Assembly: GCA_007120155.1 (NCBI GenBank)
Contig: SKOF01000145.1
Location: 1-5,936 of the forward strand
Source: Thioalkalivibrio sp.
GTDB lineage: Bacteria; Pseudomonadota; Gammaproteobacteria; Ectothiorhodospirales; Ectothiorhodospiraceae
DNA: 5,936 bases
Direction of reading: 5' to 3'
Of the stretch, positions 5,421-5,936 are shown one piece after another; the first letter of the stretch is position 1; each line of letters begins with the position of its first letter. A program made the translations under genes and the position numbers. The notes beneath the pieces are model-generated. The model saw nothing but the letters and a program-made list of their open reading frames with translations. It ran no database searches and had not been told where the DNA came from.

Positions 5421-5810
5421 ATGGCACAGGCTCCGACCCGGACCCGAAAGAAGGTCAAGAAATCCGTCTCCGACGGTATCGCGCATATCTATGCCACCTT
5501 CAACAACACGATCGTCACCATCACGGACCGCCAGGGCAATACGCTGTCCTGGGCGACTTCGGGAGGTTCCGGTTTCCGCGGCTCGCGCAAGAGCACGCCG
5601 TTCGCCGCCCAGGTGGCCGCGGAGCGCGCGGGTACGGCGGCCCAGGAGTACGGCCTGAAGAACCTCGAAGTGCTGGTGCGCGGCCCTGGCCCCGGTCGCG
5701 AGTCCGCGGTGCGTGCGCTGAACAACGCCGGGTTCAAGATCCTGAACATCAGCGATATCACCCCGATTCCTCACAACGGCTGCCGCCCGCCCAAGAAGCG
5801 GCGCGTTTAG
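5421..5810 (+). CDS. rpsK: 30S ribosomal protein S11
   Basis: The product is 129 residues, matching E. coli. S11 sits on the platform of the small subunit near the Shine-Dalgarno helix and the E-site. Motifs: VSDGIAHIYATFNNTIVTIT (16-35), GGSGFRGSRKSTPFAAQVAAE (48-68), VRGPGPGRESAVRAL (86-100) and ITPIPHNGCRPPKKRRV (113-129). The Asn119-Gly120 pair is at the place where E. coli S11 carries an isoaspartate. The frame is open upstream to an ATG at 5346, but that part lies inside rpsM and has no S11 similarity. ATG 5421 has only AGGA (5406-5409) at 11 nt, a weak and distant ribosome-binding site compared with the neighbours, so coupling to rpsM may help. Confidence 0.98.
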   Translation: MAQAPTRTRKKVKKSVSDGIAHIYATFNNTIVTITDRQGNTLSWATSGGSGFRGSRKSTPFAAQVAAERAGTAAQEYGLKNLEVLVRGPGPGRESAVRALNNAGFKILNISDITPIPHNGCRPPKKRRV

Positions 5811-5826
5811 TCCGGAGCTTTATCAG

Positions 5827-5936
5827 ATGGCAAGATACATCGGACCCAAGTGCAAACTGAGCCGCCGGGAAGGCACCGACCTGTTCCTCAAGGGCCGCGG
5901 CCGTTCCCTGGACACCAAGTGCAAGCTGGACAAGGC
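5827..5936 (+). CDS. rpsD: 30S ribosomal protein S4, N-terminal part (3' end outside window)
   Basis: The first 36 codons are visible before the window ends. They begin MARYIGPKCKLSRREGTDLF, followed by a basic Gly/Arg stretch and DTKCKLDK, clearly the S4 N-terminal domain. S4 starts assembly of the small-subunit body on the 5' domain of 16S rRNA; in E. coli it is also the translational repressor of the alpha operon, fitting the leader candidate before rpsM. Cysteines are present at 9 and 32, but the other two positions of zinc-binding S4 forms hold Ser12 and Arg26, so this is most likely a zinc-free form. GGAG (5814-5817) lies 9 nt before ATG 5827, and the rpsK stop is 16 nt upstream. rpoA would be expected next. 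Confidence 0.97.
   Translation, partial: MARYIGPKCKLSRREGTDLFLKGRGRSLDTKCKLDK

Noticed and set aside
1..5936. A previously undescribed system, mobile element or inserted accessory gene.
   Set aside because: Every stretch over about 70 nt is accounted for by the canonical spc-alpha genes in standard order, with uniform base composition and no repeats or insertion scars.

Overview
This window is a contiguous piece of the conserved bacterial spc–alpha ribosomal protein gene cluster, entirely on the + strand. From left to right it encodes the end of L24 (rplX), L5 (rplE), S14 (rpsN), S8 (rpsH), L6 (rplF), L18 (rplR), S5 (rpsE), L30 (rpmD), L15 (rplO), the translocon subunit SecY, L36 (rpmJ), S13 (rpsM), S11 (rpsK) and the start of S4 (rpsD). 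Gene order and protein lengths (L5 179, S14 101, S8 131, L6 177, L18 117, S13 118, S11 129 aa) match the Escherichia coli spc and alpha operons, recalled from memory. The proteins are close to gammaproteobacterial versions throughout.

The DNA is GC-rich with a strong preference for G/C in third codon positions. The S14 is the zinc-free 101-residue proteobacterial form. Together these suggest a GC-rich gammaproteobacterium outside the Enterobacteria, perhaps of the Chromatiales/Ectothiorhodospiraceae type. That placement is inference; genus cannot be fixed by eye.

Layout: positions 1-4965 are the spc operon part. Gaps between genes run from 0 to 28 nt (rplO/secY abut exactly, rpmD/rplO are 1 nt apart), so one polycistronic transcript with translational coupling is likely. 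The longest gap, 4966-5032 between rpmJ and rpsM, is where the alpha operon starts in E. coli. It contains a good sigma-70-like promoter candidate and, overlapping it, a sequence resembling the S4-repressor pseudoknot of the E. coli alpha leader. The alpha operon part then continues (rpsM, rpsK, rpsD) past the right edge, where rpoA and rplQ would be expected. A second possible feedback site, for S8, lies at the beginning of rplE.

Functionally, the cluster supplies 30S proteins (S14, S8, S5, S13, S11, S4), 50S proteins (L24, L5, L6, L18, L30, L15, L36) and the SecY membrane channel. I see no mobile element, CRISPR array, tRNA or rRNA gene, disrupted gene, or unknown gene. No new biological system is evident; the points worth a second look are the control signals and a few start-site details.
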